The notes: a model not told the origin generated them from the sequence alone. Positions 1 to 10,115 are shown, counted from the stretch's first letter. The stretch is DNA of 64,000 bases from Sagittula stellata E-37 (GCF_039724765.1 NZ_CP155733.1:20065-84064), one strand, 5' to 3'. Made by a program: numbers and translations.

Positions 1-1
1 C

Positions 2-805
2 TACAACGAAGAGATTAACATCCGAAGGTGTCTCGCCTCGCTCGAAGGCATCGGCGACGTGGTGCTGATCGACAGCGGCAGCACCGATGCCACGCTCAAG
101 GTCGCTAGGGAGATGGGCGCGCGCATCCTGACGCGGCCCTTCGACAATTTCGCGAACCAGCGCAACCACGGGTTGGAGGAGGGGGGGCTCGTCCACGAAT
201 GGGTGCTGCATCTGGACGCTGACGAGGAACTGACGCCGGAGTTCCGAGCGGCGCTCTCGACGCTCGACGCGCCGGAAACCATCAACGGCTACCGCGTGCC
301 GTCAAAGACCATGCTGAACGGCAAATGGCTGAAACACGCGGGAATGTATCCCACCTACCAAGTGCGGCTGGGCCACCGTGACCGGCTGCGCTTCAAGCAG
401 GTGGGCCACGGCCAGCGCGAGGATTGCCCGCCTGAGTGTGTGGACACCTTCGATGAACCATACCTGCATTACAACTTTTCCCACGGGCTGGTAAAATGGT
501 TCGCCAAGCACATCCGCTACGCCGAGGATGAGGCGGCGCAGATGCGCGCCGAGGCAGAGCAGAGGGCGCCGCTTTCGGCGGTATTTTCCCGCGACGGCAC
601 GGAACGCCGTCGCGCGATGAAGGCCGTGGTCAACCGCCTGCCGGTCTGGCTGCGCCCGCCACTGCGCTTCTTCCAGGTGCTGCTCCTGCGCCGCGGCATC
701 CTCGACGGGCGTGCCGGCGTGCAATACGCGCTGATGCTCTCGGCCTACGAGGCGATGATTGCAGCGTTCAGCTATCGACTGCCGGACGACGGAGAGACGC
801 TCTGA
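2..805 (+). CDS. Glycosyltransferase family 2 (5' end outside window)
   Basis: Probable cytoplasmic-face glycosyltransferase that moves a sugar from a nucleotide sugar to a growing glycan. The reading frame is open from base 2 and begins with YNEE, the usual start of the GT-A fold in the WaaE/KdtX-like branch of GT2, so only a few N-terminal residues are missing. DSGSTD follows about 23 residues in, and LDADEEL supplies the metal-binding DXD. The C-terminal third is basic and hydrophobic, as in membrane-associated members. It ends 44 bases before the end of the convergent sulfotransferase-like gene. The specific sugar cannot be told from the sequence. Confidence is high for the family and low for the substrate. 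Confidence 0.85.
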   Translation, partial: YNEEINIRRCLASLEGIGDVVLIDSGSTDATLKVAREMGARILTRPFDNFANQRNHGLEEGGLVHEWVLHLDADEELTPEFRAALSTLDAPETINGYRVPSKTMLNGKWLKHAGMYPTYQVRLGHRDRLRFKQVGHGQREDCPPECVDTFDEPYLHYNFSHGLVKWFAKHIRYAEDEAAQMRAEAEQRAPLSAVFSRDGTERRRAMKAVVNRLPVWLRPPLRFFQVLLLRRGILDGRAGVQYALMLSAYEAMIAAFSYRLPDDGETL

Positions 806-849
806 TCGGCCGGTTTGCGCCTGTTGTGCAGGAGCCCGAACAGTCCAGG

Positions 850-1647
850 TCAATCAAGGAAATGCAGGTAGTCGCGGCCGAAGAAGCTCTTGGAAAGCGG
901 CCTGAGGTCCGGCGTTCGCAGCAGGCGGAGAAAGTCCGGGTCATCGATATAGGCGTGCCATCTTTCCTGCACACTGGTGCCCACCTTGTCGCTGAGCCCC
1001 GAAAAACTGCTGCCTCCACCGAAATCCGGCACCTCGTCCAGCGCACGTTCGGCGCGCGACAGGTCATGGTCGGCGAATTCGGTCGACAACGCCTTGCGGA
1101 AATCCGGGCTGGATACGAAATCGTTGAAACAAATGAAGGACCACTGGGGGTTCCCGCGGTTCTCGAGACAAAATTGCAGGGTTTGTCGGTAGATGCCTAC
1201 CTTGCGTTCGAAATCCTTGGCGGCCCATCTTCCCATCCGGAATGTGCTGGCCAGCCAGTTCGCTGGATCCCGCAGGATTACGATGGCCTTCTGTGGAATT
1301 GATCCGCCAAAATCACGATACGAGGGATCTAGCGGACAGATGTCTTCTGCGCTCCAGAACTCCTTGCGGAACGTCATGTCGCCAACGGGGGGAAGCTTGC
1401 CGAGCTCGATCCGACCAGTGTCCGTGACGATCTCGCCCTTGTACAGGACCACGCGCCCGGCCAAAGGCTCGATGTGTCGGAACAGGCCTCTGCGGCGCAG
1501 CCGAGCATGATTGACGTGCAGGATGTCGTCAAGCCCCCGGCAGAGCCAGTCTATCACGAGATGCTGCCCCGACCGCTGTGGAGAAAACGAGAAGTACAAT
1601 TGGCTCGACTTGCGGTGAATTGCGGGCGACAGCTTGACAAAGCGCAT
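850..1647 (-). CDS. Sulfotransferase-like protein
   Basis: Likely PAPS-dependent sulfotransferase of 265 residues. Near the N-terminus the stretch SPQRSGQHLV fits the 5'-phosphosulfate-binding loop, although RSGQ replaces the more usual KxGTT or RSGST. VILRDPANWLAST, around residue 130, fits the 3'-phosphate-binding segment with Arg and Ser. It is the only minus-strand gene in the first 16 kb and sits between a glycosyltransferase and a UDP-xylose synthase, so a sugar substrate is likely by context. The atypical loop means a P-loop fold with another role cannot be excluded. Confidence 0.65.
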   Translation of the reverse strand: MRFVKLSPAIHRKSSQLYFSFSPQRSGQHLVIDWLCRGLDDILHVNHARLRRRGLFRHIEPLAGRVVLYKGEIVTDTGRIELGKLPPVGDMTFRKEFWSAEDICPLDPSYRDFGGSIPQKAIVILRDPANWLASTFRMGRWAAKDFERKVGIYRQTLQFCLENRGNPQWSFICFNDFVSSPDFRKALSTEFADHDLSRAERALDEVPDFGGGSSFSGLSDKVGTSVQERWHAYIDDPDFLRLLRTPDLRPLSKSFFGRDYLHFLD

Positions 1648-2083
1648 TGTAGCGGCCTCTTACAGTTAATATTTTAGAACGATCTGGCGACCGCGGACGG
1701 GTGGTGCGCAAGATATGCACATGCCAATTCGCAAGTAGACCAAACCGATCCGCAAATAGTCATGTTTCGCACAGACTGCGGGGTGGCACAAGTGCCGCGC
1801 CACGGATCCCGCAAGGGTCACGGGGGGCGTATGGTGTGATGGCGATGGCTGGGATGTCGGGGTACTCGGAGGCTGGCAGTCCTCCAGAACCCACCTGCGC
1901 AACTTCCGCCTCGACGCCAGTCCTACGCTGCATCATTTTCCGGCGGCGGCTGTGCATTTGGCCTGTCAGCGGGGCATTATCGCTTTCCGCTGCCACTGAA
2001 AACCGCTACCTATCGCCCGAAAATCGGCGCCGGATCACATAGTCCGGCATTACGACGACCTTTGAGCCGGACCGGAGACTCTC
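1648..2083. other. Intergenic stretch, no gene recognised
   Basis: This 436-base gap lies between the divergent sulfotransferase-like and UDP-xylose synthase genes. It should hold both promoters. Short frames exist on both strands, but none resembles a known protein and none has a convincing ribosome binding site. No clear promoter or operator could be assigned. Confidence 0.5.
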
Positions 2084-3055
2084 ATGACGCGCCTCTATGA
2101 CAGCCGCAAACGCATTCTCGTAACCGGTGGGGCCGGCTTTTTGGGATCCCATCTGGTGGACCGTCTGCTGGAACAGGGCCACGAGGTGATCTGCCTCGAC
2201 AACCTGTTCACCGGTACGAAACGAAACATCGACCACCTGCACAACCACCCGCGGTTCGAGTTCATGCGCCACGATGTGACCTTCCCGCTCTATGTGGAGG
2301 TTGACGAGATCTACAACCTCGCCTGTCCGGCGAGCCCGGTCCACTACCAGCACGACCCTGTGCAGACGACGAAGACTTCCGTGCATGGCGCGATCAATAT
2401 GCTGGGCTTGGCCAAGCGGCTGAAATGCAAGATCTTCCACGCCTCGACGTCGGAGGTCTACGGCGACCCGCACGTGCATCCGCAGACCGAAGACTACTGG
2501 GGTCACGTCAATCCGATCGGGCCGCGGTCCTGCTACGACGAGGGCAAGCGCTGCGCCGAGACGCTTTTCTTCGACTACCACCGCCAACACGACCTGCAGA
2601 TCAAAGTGGTGCGCATCTTTAACACCTACGGTCCGCGCATGCACCATGCCGATGGGCGCGTGGTGTCTAATTTCATCGTGCAAGCGCTGCGAGGCGAGGA
2701 CATCACCATCTACGGAGACGGCAGCCAGACTCGGTCCTTTTGCTACGTCGACGATCTGGTCGAAGGCTTCCTGCGCATGACTGCCAGCGGCCCCGAGATT
2801 ACTGGTCCGATCAACATCGGCAATCCCGGCGAATTCACCATCGGCGAACTGGCGGAGAAGGTGCTCGCCAAGACCGATACAAAATCGAAAGTGGTCTATC
2901 ACGACCTTCCGCAGGACGACCCGAAACAGCGCCGCCCCGACATTACCCGCGCGAATACGCACCTCGACTGGGAGCCGAAGGTGCCGTTGGACGAAGGACT
3001 TGAACGGACCATCGCCTATTTCCGAAAGATACTGCCTGAACTGGAACTTGTCTGA
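2084..3055 (+). CDS. UDP-glucuronate decarboxylase (UDP-xylose synthase)
   Basis: Converts UDP-glucuronate to UDP-xylose by NAD-dependent oxidation, decarboxylation and reduction. The 323-residue protein is a short-chain dehydrogenase/reductase. The NAD loop GGAGFLGS is at residues 15-22 and the catalytic pair Tyr151/Lys155 is in CYDEGKR. The family signatures NLACPASP (about 78-85) and STSEVYGDP (about 121-129) are both present and specific for UXS rather than the dTDP- or GDP-sugar enzymes. GGAG precedes the ATG. Its substrate would come from the UDP-glucose dehydrogenase at 16.7-18.0 kb, so the locus should make UDP-xylose. Confidence 0.92.
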   Translation: MTRLYDSRKRILVTGGAGFLGSHLVDRLLEQGHEVICLDNLFTGTKRNIDHLHNHPRFEFMRHDVTFPLYVEVDEIYNLACPASPVHYQHDPVQTTKTSVHGAINMLGLAKRLKCKIFHASTSEVYGDPHVHPQTEDYWGHVNPIGPRSCYDEGKRCAETLFFDYHRQHDLQIKVVRIFNTYGPRMHHADGRVVSNFIVQALRGEDITIYGDGSQTRSFCYVDDLVEGFLRMTASGPEITGPINIGNPGEFTIGELAEKVLAKTDTKSKVVYHDLPQDDPKQRRPDITRANTHLDWEPKVPLDEGLERTIAYFRKILPELELV

Positions 3056-3753
3056 TATGTATCGTCAGGATTGGCACTCCGAGGTGGCCGTTCCCTATTT
3101 TCGATTGGACGCTTGGGTTAATCGCAGGCTGCTGGGCCGCTATCGGTCGTCCAGAGCGGAAGATTCACGTTCTTAACATCCGCAAAAGTGCCGCCACGCA
3201 AGTCGTAAGCTTGCCCCACTTCGCAACCGTCTTGGGATTGATGCCCAGCTCCCGGCTCAACGTCGCGAGCGAAGCTTGCGATCGTTGTATTGCAGCTCTG
3301 ACAGCGTGCGTGGTCGTGGCGCTCCCGTGACGAACCTGGCCCATAATGCCTCCTTCCATTCCTGAGAAAGGATCACACCATCAAACCGTGGGATCAAACA
3401 CCTAGTGTTTTTCGCCTGTTGGCAGTGTGGTTCCAGTCGCTGTTGGGCAGATGTACTGGAATACATCAGCCGGCACGACCTACATGGCCCACAGACTGTC
3501 CGACGTGGACTGGACAACACTGAACTGATCCCGCGAAATCCAACTGTTCAGCCGGCCCCGGGAGGTCAACTGAAACCTCTGCACCCAACGATGCCGATGA
3601 AGGTTCTAGGCCCTGTCATCGCCCCCCCCCACCGGGGTCTCTCTTGCCATTACGCTGCAAGTGCAGTATCTCTCTCTAAGAGATTGCATGCAGCATTCGA
3701 CATCGGTTTTTCGGCATGGTCACAAGGGTGCATGATGAATTGAGAGGACACCC
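3056..3753. other. Intergenic stretch with an IS remnant
   Basis: Apart from the minus-strand transposase fragment listed separately at 3218-3404, this 698-base gap shows no gene. It contains a run of nine C at about 3624-3633. The ribosome binding site of the following ABC transporter gene (GAGAGGA) lies at its end. The IS scar suggests a past rearrangement between the UDP-xylose synthase and the ABC transporter. Confidence 0.5.
3218..3404 (-). pseudogene. IS481-type transposase, N-terminal fragment
   Basis: On the minus strand an open frame gives a helix-turn-helix (ATLSRELGINPKTVAKW), typical of the N-terminus of IS481-like transposases. After Trp the frame runs into unrelated sequence and stops, so only about 45 codons of transposase survive. 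The rest of the element, including the DDE domain, is absent. The outer end probably lies near 3404, where the sequence reads into the gap. No duplication of flanking bases was found. Confidence 0.6.
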
Positions 3754-5577
3754 ATGATCGACCCCCAGACAATGCGCAAAGGCTGGGCTCTTCTTGCTCC
3801 GCATGAAAAACGCAGCGCTCGGGTCGCCTTGGCAATCTCGGTCATTTCTGCGCTTGCAGCAGCCGTGATGGTTGCGTCCATACTGCCTTTCCTGTCGATC
3901 CTCTCCAATCCCGACCGCATCCACGAAAGCCGCACCCTTCGCTGGATCTACGACACTTTCGGATTTTCTAGCGATTACAACTTTCTGATCGCGGTGGGTC
4001 TGGCCTCCTTGGGGATCATCGTCGTCTCCAACGGCATTCAAGTTCTGCGGGTCTACGTGATCACCCGATTCTCCCAAATGCGCACCCATTCAATCAGCCA
4101 GAGACTGTTGAGGGCGTACCTGCGTCAACCCTATGAGTTTTTCATCGATCATCATTCGGGAGAACTCGGGACCAAGATCTTGGCCGAAACGCAGCAGGTG
4201 GTGAGCCTCTTCTTCAAGCCTGCGGCCGAGTTGATTTCGTCAGCGCTGACGGCCTTGGCGATCATCGGGCTGCTCTTGGCGGTCAATCCAGTTATCGCGC
4301 TCACCACCTTCGGTGTCACCGCATTGGTCTATGTCCTGACCCTGATGATCACGCAACGGTTGGTCCGGAAACTCGGCGGCACAAGGCTTAAGGCCAACCG
4401 CCAGCGGTACCGGCTGGCCAACGAGGTCTTGGGAGGGGTGAAGGACATCAAGCTGCTGGGCCGCGAGGCGATTTACCTTGAAAGGTATTCGGTTATGTCC
4501 CGAAAACTGGCCGAAACCCAGTCCGCGGCCTCAATCTTGGGACAGACGCCGCAGTACGTCCTCCAAGCGCTGGCCTTTGGCGGTGTCATCCTCTTGTGCC
4601 TTGCTTTGATGGACCCAGAGGGACTGGCCTCGGGCAGCACTCTGGGTGGGCTACTCCCAACGCTCGGACTGTTCGCGCTGGCCGCACAGCGCCTGATCCC
4701 CGAACTGTCACGGCTCTATGCCAGTATGACACAGCTCAGCTTTGGTCGAGCGGCGATTGATGCCGTACACGAAGACTTAGTGCAACTGGCAACGGACCGG
4801 CGGCTCAAGAGCGGCGCCGCGGCGCCGCTGGGCCTCAGGGAAAGCCTTCGGCTGGAGGCGGTCGAATATCGCTATCCCGGCGCCGAGAAGGCGGGGCTTC
4901 ATGACATGACGCTCACCATCAATGCCGGTGAGCGCATCGGGATTGTCGGTTCCACCGGGGCCGGCAAGACGACCTTAGCCGACGTCATCCTAGGGCTGCT
5001 CTATCCCACCGGCGGCCGAATCCTGACCGACGGCACCGAGATCGATGCCGAGAACCGCCACAGATGGTACGGTACCGTGGGCTACGTGCCGCAGGACATC
5101 TTCCTCGTCGATGCTAGCATTTCCGAGAACATCGCTCTTGGTGTGCCGGCCGACAAAATCGATCACGACAAGGTTCGGGAGGCCGCGCGCATCGCGCAGG
5201 TAGACCACTTTGTCAGCAACTATCTGGATCATGGGTACGCGACCATAATCGGTGAACGCGGCGTGCGCCTGTCCGGCGGACAGCGCCAGCGCATGGGGAT
5301 TGCCCGTGCGCTGTATCACGATGCCGACCTGATCGTTTTAGACGAAGCCACGAGCGCCTTGGACAGCCTCACAGAAGCGGAGGTCATGAGGGCCATCGAC
5401 GCGCTGCCTGGCGACAAGACCGTCATAATGATAGCACACCGCCTGAGCACCCTGAACGGCTGCGACCGGATCATCGTGCTGGAACAGGGGCGTCTTTGCG
5501 GGTTCGACACTTGGAGCCGCCTGATTGATACTAACTCTATCTTCCAGAAAATCGCAAAGGTCGCCAATGTTGCCTGA
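3754..5577 (+). CDS. ABC transporter, fused permease and ATPase (polysaccharide/lipid exporter type)
   Basis: A 607-residue half-transporter of the MsbA/PglK type. Six predicted membrane segments occupy roughly residues 20-330. The nucleotide-binding domain has Walker A (GSTGAGKTT) near 399-407, the signature LSGGQRQR near 505 and Walker B (LIVLDEA) near 525, followed by the switch His in IAHRLST. As a homodimer in the inner membrane it would flip or export a lipid-linked glycan. By context it could serve as the flippase of the sulfated polysaccharide made here; no Wzx-type flippase is visible in the window. Its stop overlaps the start of the next gene, implying translational coupling. Confidence 0.85.
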   Translation: MIDPQTMRKGWALLAPHEKRSARVALAISVISALAAAVMVASILPFLSILSNPDRIHESRTLRWIYDTFGFSSDYNFLIAVGLASLGIIVVSNGIQVLRVYVITRFSQMRTHSISQRLLRAYLRQPYEFFIDHHSGELGTKILAETQQVVSLFFKPAAELISSALTALAIIGLLLAVNPVIALTTFGVTALVYVLTLMITQRLVRKLGGTRLKANRQRYRLANEVLGGVKDIKLLGREAIYLERYSVMSRKLAETQSAASILGQTPQYVLQALAFGGVILLCLALMDPEGLASGSTLGGLLPTLGLFALAAQRLIPELSRLYASMTQLSFGRAAIDAVHEDLVQLATDRRLKSGAAAPLGLRESLRLEAVEYRYPGAEKAGLHDMTLTINAGERIGIVGSTGAGKTTLADVILGLLYPTGGRILTDGTEIDAENRHRWYGTVGYVPQDIFLVDASISENIALGVPADKIDHDKVREAARIAQVDHFVSNYLDHGYATIIGERGVRLSGGQRQRMGIARALYHDADLIVLDEATSALDSLTEAEVMRAIDALPGDKTVIMIAHRLSTLNGCDRIIVLEQGRLCGFDTWSRLIDTNSIFQKIAKVANVA

Positions 5578-6586
5578 AAGGTTTGGCCAAAGAATGAGTG
5601 GGCCGATGCGTCTGCTCTTCATTCTGTCACTGCCGCGGTCCGGATCGACTTTCCTCGCGCGCACCTTGGTTACGCATCCGGCGATCACGTCGGCCAGCCA
5701 CGCGGAACCACACCTCTTCGTCTCGGCCTTCGGCCCCCTTTCGGGGCTGAAGGCGGTCAGCGCCTACGGGGCCGAAATCACCAATCGCAGCGCTCTGGCC
5801 TACCTAGAGGATACGCCTTCGGGGCATGTCGGCTATAAGACGGCGCTGGCCGAGCAAATCGCCAATGTCTATCGTCGTTCGGCAGAAAGCCCGTCCGCCG
5901 ATTGGTTCATCGACAAGACCACCCGCAACACGCTGATTTCCCGTGATCTGGCGGTCTCGCTACCGGATGCGCACTTTCTCGTGCTGTGGCGCAATCCGCT
6001 TGATGTCCTGGCTTCGGTCTACAGCACATGGTGCGACGACCGCTGGACTTGGAATGCTAACGCGGTTGAGTTGTTCTCTGGGCTCGAAGGCCTGCATGAC
6101 TTTGCTAGTAAGTCAGATCCTGACCGGATCCTGACCCTGCGCTACGAGGACCTCGTCGGCGCGCCCCAGCAGACGCTAGATCGCGTGTCAGGGTTCCTCG
6201 GGCTTGAGCTGGACGGGCCTTGGGACGCTCAACGTGATCTGTCAGATGTACGCTTCGAAGGGGTGCACGACCCGCGGGCTCGTGATGCCGTCAATCAGAA
6301 GAGCCATAAGCGATCCCTGGACAAATGGCGCAGCACGATCACCACCCGCCGCCGCCGTCGCATGGCGCGGCAGTATCTCGACTGGATCGGGCCGAGTCGC
6401 CTGTCGGATATGGGCTATGATCATGCGGCGCTGACCGCGCAACTAAATGCGATCACGCCACCCTTCCTGCCCTCCTTGGCCGAGGACCTACGCATGTGTC
6501 TGCTTTCCCTGAAACGGCTGTTGGGGGTCACCGCTTGGCACCTGTCGAACGAGCGCCAAGATTTCGGCCGGAACGCCCTGCGATGA
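5567..6586 (+). CDS. Sulfotransferase family protein
   Basis: Likely transfers sulfate from PAPS to a carbohydrate. LPRSGSTFLA, about 25 residues in, is a classic 5'-phosphosulfate loop. VLWRNPLDVLASV fits the 3'-phosphate-binding region, and DKTTRNT lies between them. The C-terminal part carries an RYEDL motif common in bacterial and animal carbohydrate sulfotransferases. The ATG at 5567 is preferred because AAAGG lies six bases upstream and it overlaps the ABC transporter stop. A second ATG at 5594 is possible. It overlaps the next glycosyltransferase by ATGA. Confidence 0.85.
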   Translation: MLPERFGQRMSGPMRLLFILSLPRSGSTFLARTLVTHPAITSASHAEPHLFVSAFGPLSGLKAVSAYGAEITNRSALAYLEDTPSGHVGYKTALAEQIANVYRRSAESPSADWFIDKTTRNTLISRDLAVSLPDAHFLVLWRNPLDVLASVYSTWCDDRWTWNANAVELFSGLEGLHDFASKSDPDRILTLRYEDLVGAPQQTLDRVSGFLGLELDGPWDAQRDLSDVRFEGVHDPRARDAVNQKSHKRSLDKWRSTITTRRRRRMARQYLDWIGPSRLSDMGYDHAALTAQLNAITPPFLPSLAEDLRMCLLSLKRLLGVTAWHLSNERQDFGRNALR

Positions 6587-7530
6587 GGCCCTCTTCCGTA
6601 GTGACACTCGACATCGCGATCTGCACCCACAATCGGCCCGACGACTTGTCTTGCACGCTCGACAGCCTGGCCGGCCTTCACTCCCCCGAGGGCGTACGCC
6701 TGCGGCTAGTCTTAGTGCTCAACGCCTGCGATCTAGAGGTAGTAACGTGGGGCCGCCGCTGCGCCGCGGTTCTGCCATTCGCCTCGCATGTTGTCGAAGA
6801 GCCGGAACCTGGCCTCAGCCATGCCCGCAACCGCGCCATCCGGGAAAGCACCGCTGATTGGCTGGCCTTCCTCGACGACGATGTGAAGGTGTCGCCGGAG
6901 TGGGCACAGGGGCTGTTGGCGACGGCCGCCGCGCTGGAAGCTGACATTATAGCCGGACGAACGCAATTGTGGTGGCGAGACTGCGCCCAGCCCGACTGGT
7001 GGTCGCCGCATTTCGATTGGATCGTCTCGGCCTTCGACCATGGCGATGTGGACCACATTCTTACTCCGGCGCGCGCGGTGGGGGCGAACTTCGCCTGTGC
7101 GCGCCGCGTCTACGAGGCGGTGGGCCTGTTCGATCCCGATCTGGGCCGCAAGGGGTGTTCGCTGGCGGCGGGAGAGGAATCCGACTACTTGGCACGAGCC
7201 GATGCAAGGGGCTTTTGCTGTGCCTACAGCGCGGGTGCGAAGGTCCAACATCTCGTTGCACCCAAACGGCTCGAGCCTGCCTATTTCCGGCAGGTCTCGC
7301 ACTATCAAGGTCGTGCTCACTATCACGCCAGCCCGCGACTGGGAGCGGCTCGTCTGAAGAGCACGGCCTACCAGCTTGCTATGCTGGGGAGCGCCACCCT
7401 GAAACAGCTGATCGCCCCGAAAGACAGCGCCGAGGCCCGCTATGCGCTAGTCAAGCGCGCCAACGCGCTGGGTGCACTGAACACCCTGCTGGCTGATCCG
7501 CCGGATCGGGATCGACCATTTGCAACCTGA
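6583..7530 (+). CDS. Glycosyltransferase family 2
   Basis: GT-A fold inverting glycosyltransferase of 315 residues. ICTHNRPDDL at the N-terminus and LDDDVKV about 100 residues in give the nucleotide-binding and metal-binding motifs. GEESDYLAR further on resembles the region holding the catalytic base. The start codon overlaps the stop of the preceding sulfotransferase (ATGA), so the two are probably cotranslated. The C-terminal 80 residues are amphipathic and may bind membrane. Substrate unknown. Confidence 0.85.
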   Translation: MRPSSVVTLDIAICTHNRPDDLSCTLDSLAGLHSPEGVRLRLVLVLNACDLEVVTWGRRCAAVLPFASHVVEEPEPGLSHARNRAIRESTADWLAFLDDDVKVSPEWAQGLLATAAALEADIIAGRTQLWWRDCAQPDWWSPHFDWIVSAFDHGDVDHILTPARAVGANFACARRVYEAVGLFDPDLGRKGCSLAAGEESDYLARADARGFCCAYSAGAKVQHLVAPKRLEPAYFRQVSHYQGRAHYHASPRLGAARLKSTAYQLAMLGSATLKQLIAPKDSAEARYALVKRANALGALNTLLADPPDRDRPFAT

Positions 7531-7562
7531 GCGAGTGCTTCGCAATGACAGGAAGACCCACG

Positions 7563-8441
7563 ATGATCGAAAGCAGCGCAGCCATCGCTCTTGCCGGCGA
7601 CCGCAATTTTTTGCCGCGCATCGCCACGCTGATGGTCATGCTACGAGATCGTGGGGACGTGATCGGCCGCCATCCAGTCTATATCTTCACCGATGATGCA
7701 TCTCATTCCGACACCGCCGCCACACTGGACGCCAGCATGGCTGAACTGGGAATTATCCGCGGGCGGGATTACGATTACCACTTGATTCCCATGGTGGAAC
7801 TGGAGCGCTTGCCATACCGTTACCCAGGCATATCCTGCTACCTCCGATTGTGGCTGCCCAATGCACTTTCTGGCTTTCAACGATGTCTCTACCTCGACGG
7901 GGACGTGCTGATCCGTGACAGCCTGCAGCCGTTGATTGAAACCGACTTGGAGGGCCGAACCCTTGGTGCCATTAATGAACCTGAAGCCGAAAGCGCCCGG
8001 CGACTTGGCCTCAAGCGTGAGAGCACCTTCAACAGCGGCATCCTCCTTATCGACCTACAGCGCTGGATCGAGAGGGATGTTTCCCGAAAAGCGCTGGACT
8101 GGTTGTTGGAAAATCGCGAACGGGTAGTTTGGGCCGATCAGGATGCATTGAACTCCGTGCTGGATACGGACGTAAAGGATCTCGACAGGCGCTGGAATAC
8201 CCTGCGTAACTGTCTGGATCGGACACCGGATCCCGTCATCGTACATTTTAACGGTGCCGCTAAGCCTTGGCACTTTGGGACGCGTCACGCCTATCGCAAC
8301 GCCTATCGCCACTGGCTAAAGAAGACTCCTTGGCCGTCGCCCCTTATGGAGAAGGACAGCCTCAGGCATCGGTTGAAGGAAACCGTCCTTTATGATTTCT
8401 GGCTGTTCGCCAGGACCTTGACCACCTCAGAAAGGGACTGA
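7563..8441 (+). CDS. Glycosyltransferase family 8 (LgtC-like)
   Basis: Retaining glycosyltransferase, typically galactosyl- or glucosyltransferase in LPS and capsule pathways. The family signature set is present: YLDGDVL gives the DXD metal site, FNSGILLIDL follows, and VHFNGAAKPW is the conserved C-terminal HxxGxxKPW. The ATG at 7563 is chosen over an in-frame ATG at 7545 because AGGAAG sits seven bases upstream of it. It lies in the same plus-strand run as the sulfotransferases on both sides. Confidence 0.88.
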   Translation: MIESSAAIALAGDRNFLPRIATLMVMLRDRGDVIGRHPVYIFTDDASHSDTAATLDASMAELGIIRGRDYDYHLIPMVELERLPYRYPGISCYLRLWLPNALSGFQRCLYLDGDVLIRDSLQPLIETDLEGRTLGAINEPEAESARRLGLKRESTFNSGILLIDLQRWIERDVSRKALDWLLENRERVVWADQDALNSVLDTDVKDLDRRWNTLRNCLDRTPDPVIVHFNGAAKPWHFGTRHAYRNAYRHWLKKTPWPSPLMEKDSLRHRLKETVLYDFWLFARTLTTSERD

Positions 8442-8451
8442 AGAGGCCATT

Positions 8452-9153
8452 ATGATCCTAAGCCACAAGCACAAGTTCATCTTCATCTGCAATGGCAAGA
8501 CCGGGACCACCTCAATCGAGAAACAGCTGATGCAGTATCAGGAGGGGGCCGAATACGAGGTCACCCGCTCCGGGCTTTATGTCGGGCGCCACATCCCCGC
8601 CTTCGAGATGAAAAACCAGCTCTCACCCGAGGTATGGAACAGCTACTACAAGTTCGGTTTCGTTCGGAATCCCTATGACTGGTTCGTGTCGGTCTACTTC
8701 TGGAACATGCTACCGGGACCGTGGACGAAAAGCTGGAAGTACTTCGTTAAGAGCCCCGCGAAATGGGTACAAGCGCGCATGAAGGAACGCAAACATGCCC
8801 CTTCCGGGGAAAATGGCAAGCTTTCGGTCCGGGACGTGGATGCCTGCCGCGAGGCAATCAGGAGGTTCCGTGCTTGGGAAGGCGCGCGGGACATGCTGCA
8901 GTACTACCACCTCTATGATCTCAATGGCACGCAGCTGATGGACAAGATCGGCAAGTTCGAGAACCTCGAACAGGACTTCGACGAAATCTGTCAGGTGATC
9001 GGCATTCCGACACCGGCGCTGGAAAAGAACAATGCCACCAAACACAAGTCCCACACCGCCTATTACACCGACGAAACAAAGGCTCATGTAAAAGAAGTCT
9101 GGAAAAAAGACTTCGAGGGTTTCGGTTACGACAGCGATCCGGACTGGACCTGA
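8452..9153 (+). CDS. Sulfotransferase (Sulfotransfer_2-like)
   Basis: A 233-residue protein resembling the compact carbohydrate sulfotransferases related to chondroitin and dermatan sulfotransferases. FICNGKTGTTSIE near residues 11-23 is the PAPS 5' loop with the catalytic Lys. FGFVRNPYDWFVSV around 70-83 is the 3'-phosphate-binding segment (Arg, Ser). LENLEQDF-like text late in the protein is also usual for the family. Length is complete. AGAGG precedes the ATG, and only ten bases separate it from the GT8 gene, consistent with one operon. Confidence 0.88.
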   Translation: MILSHKHKFIFICNGKTGTTSIEKQLMQYQEGAEYEVTRSGLYVGRHIPAFEMKNQLSPEVWNSYYKFGFVRNPYDWFVSVYFWNMLPGPWTKSWKYFVKSPAKWVQARMKERKHAPSGENGKLSVRDVDACREAIRRFRAWEGARDMLQYYHLYDLNGTQLMDKIGKFENLEQDFDEICQVIGIPTPALEKNNATKHKSHTAYYTDETKAHVKEVWKKDFEGFGYDSDPDWT

Positions 9154-9215
9154 GGGCAGGCCAGTTTGACTGGTAGGTAGACACCGGCAAGGCGACAACA
9201 GGACGGCACAAGGGG

Positions 9216-10115
9216 ATGGTTGTGAAATACAAGGGTACCTTCCTGCTCGGCGCAGGCGCGCAGAAAGCAGGAACGACTTGGCTTCAGGCCTATCTGAACA
9301 GCCGTCCAGGCTGCGAGATGGGCTATATTAAGGAATATCACGTTTGGGACGGGTTGACCGTTCCGGAAATGGTGCACTTCGATGCCCGCGGGCGGCGGTT
9401 CCCGTGGCGTGCCCGCGTCCGGTCGGCCTTTCGGCAAGCCCTCTACGATCAACCTGACCGGCTCGTTGTCCGGCAGCGCATGCAGAACGACCCAACGCGT
9501 TACTTTGATTACTTCGAGGCCTTTCTTGAACGGCCAGGGGTCGTCCTGACCGGGGATTTCACACCGAACTACTCCGGCCTCGGGACCGGAACGCTGATCC
9601 GCATCCGCGATGGTTTTTTGCGCCGAGGTATCCGGCCCCGCGCGGTCTTTGTGATGCGTGATCCGCTGGATCGCGCGCTGTCAGCAATCCGCATGTATCA
9701 CCGCGACGGGCGCGGAGGGCGCGAAACGAAAGGTGTCTTTGAAGGTGTCGATATGGCGCGAGATCCCAATGCAGCCCTTCTGCCTTATCTCGACAGCACC
9801 GACTGGCGTCTGAGGGGCGACTATCCCGCGATCCTCGAACGACTCGAATCGGTGTTCCTCTCGGAGGACCTGTATGTCGGTTTCTATGAAACGATGTTCA
9901 GCCAAGCGGAATTCGCCCGCCTGAACGCCTTTTTCGGCACCGAACCTGATACTACCTTTCAGCAGCAGCGCTTCAATGCCACGCGCCAAGCGGCGCCGTT
10001 GCCGCCCGACATCCGGGCCCGTGCGGCTGAGCGCCTGGCCCCGGTCTATGAGGCAGTTTTCGCCCGCTGGCCCCAAATGCGGACGCACTGGTACACGCCT
10101 TCGGACGCGATGTGA
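9216..10115 (+). CDS. Sulfotransferase domain protein
   Basis: Probable PAPS-dependent sulfotransferase of 299 residues. GAGAQKAGTTWL near the N-terminus is a textbook 5'-phosphosulfate loop with the catalytic Lys. VMRDPLDRALSAIR in mid-protein fits the 3'-phosphate site. GDFTPNYS between them matches heparan-type sulfotransferase relatives. The ATG at 9216 has the purine-rich AAGGGG very close; a GTG two codons later would be better spaced. A 62-base gap separates it from the preceding sulfotransferase. Confidence 0.87.
   Translation: MVVKYKGTFLLGAGAQKAGTTWLQAYLNSRPGCEMGYIKEYHVWDGLTVPEMVHFDARGRRFPWRARVRSAFRQALYDQPDRLVVRQRMQNDPTRYFDYFEAFLERPGVVLTGDFTPNYSGLGTGTLIRIRDGFLRRGIRPRAVFVMRDPLDRALSAIRMYHRDGRGGRETKGVFEGVDMARDPNAALLPYLDSTDWRLRGDYPAILERLESVFLSEDLYVGFYETMFSQAEFARLNAFFGTEPDTTFQQQRFNATRQAAPLPPDIRARAAERLAPVYEAVFARWPQMRTHWYTPSDAM

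Noticed and set aside
3405..3743. Plus-strand frame of 112 codons before the ABC transporter
   Set aside because: Contains a C-run and no known motif or ribosome binding site; its sequence spans an IS boundary.
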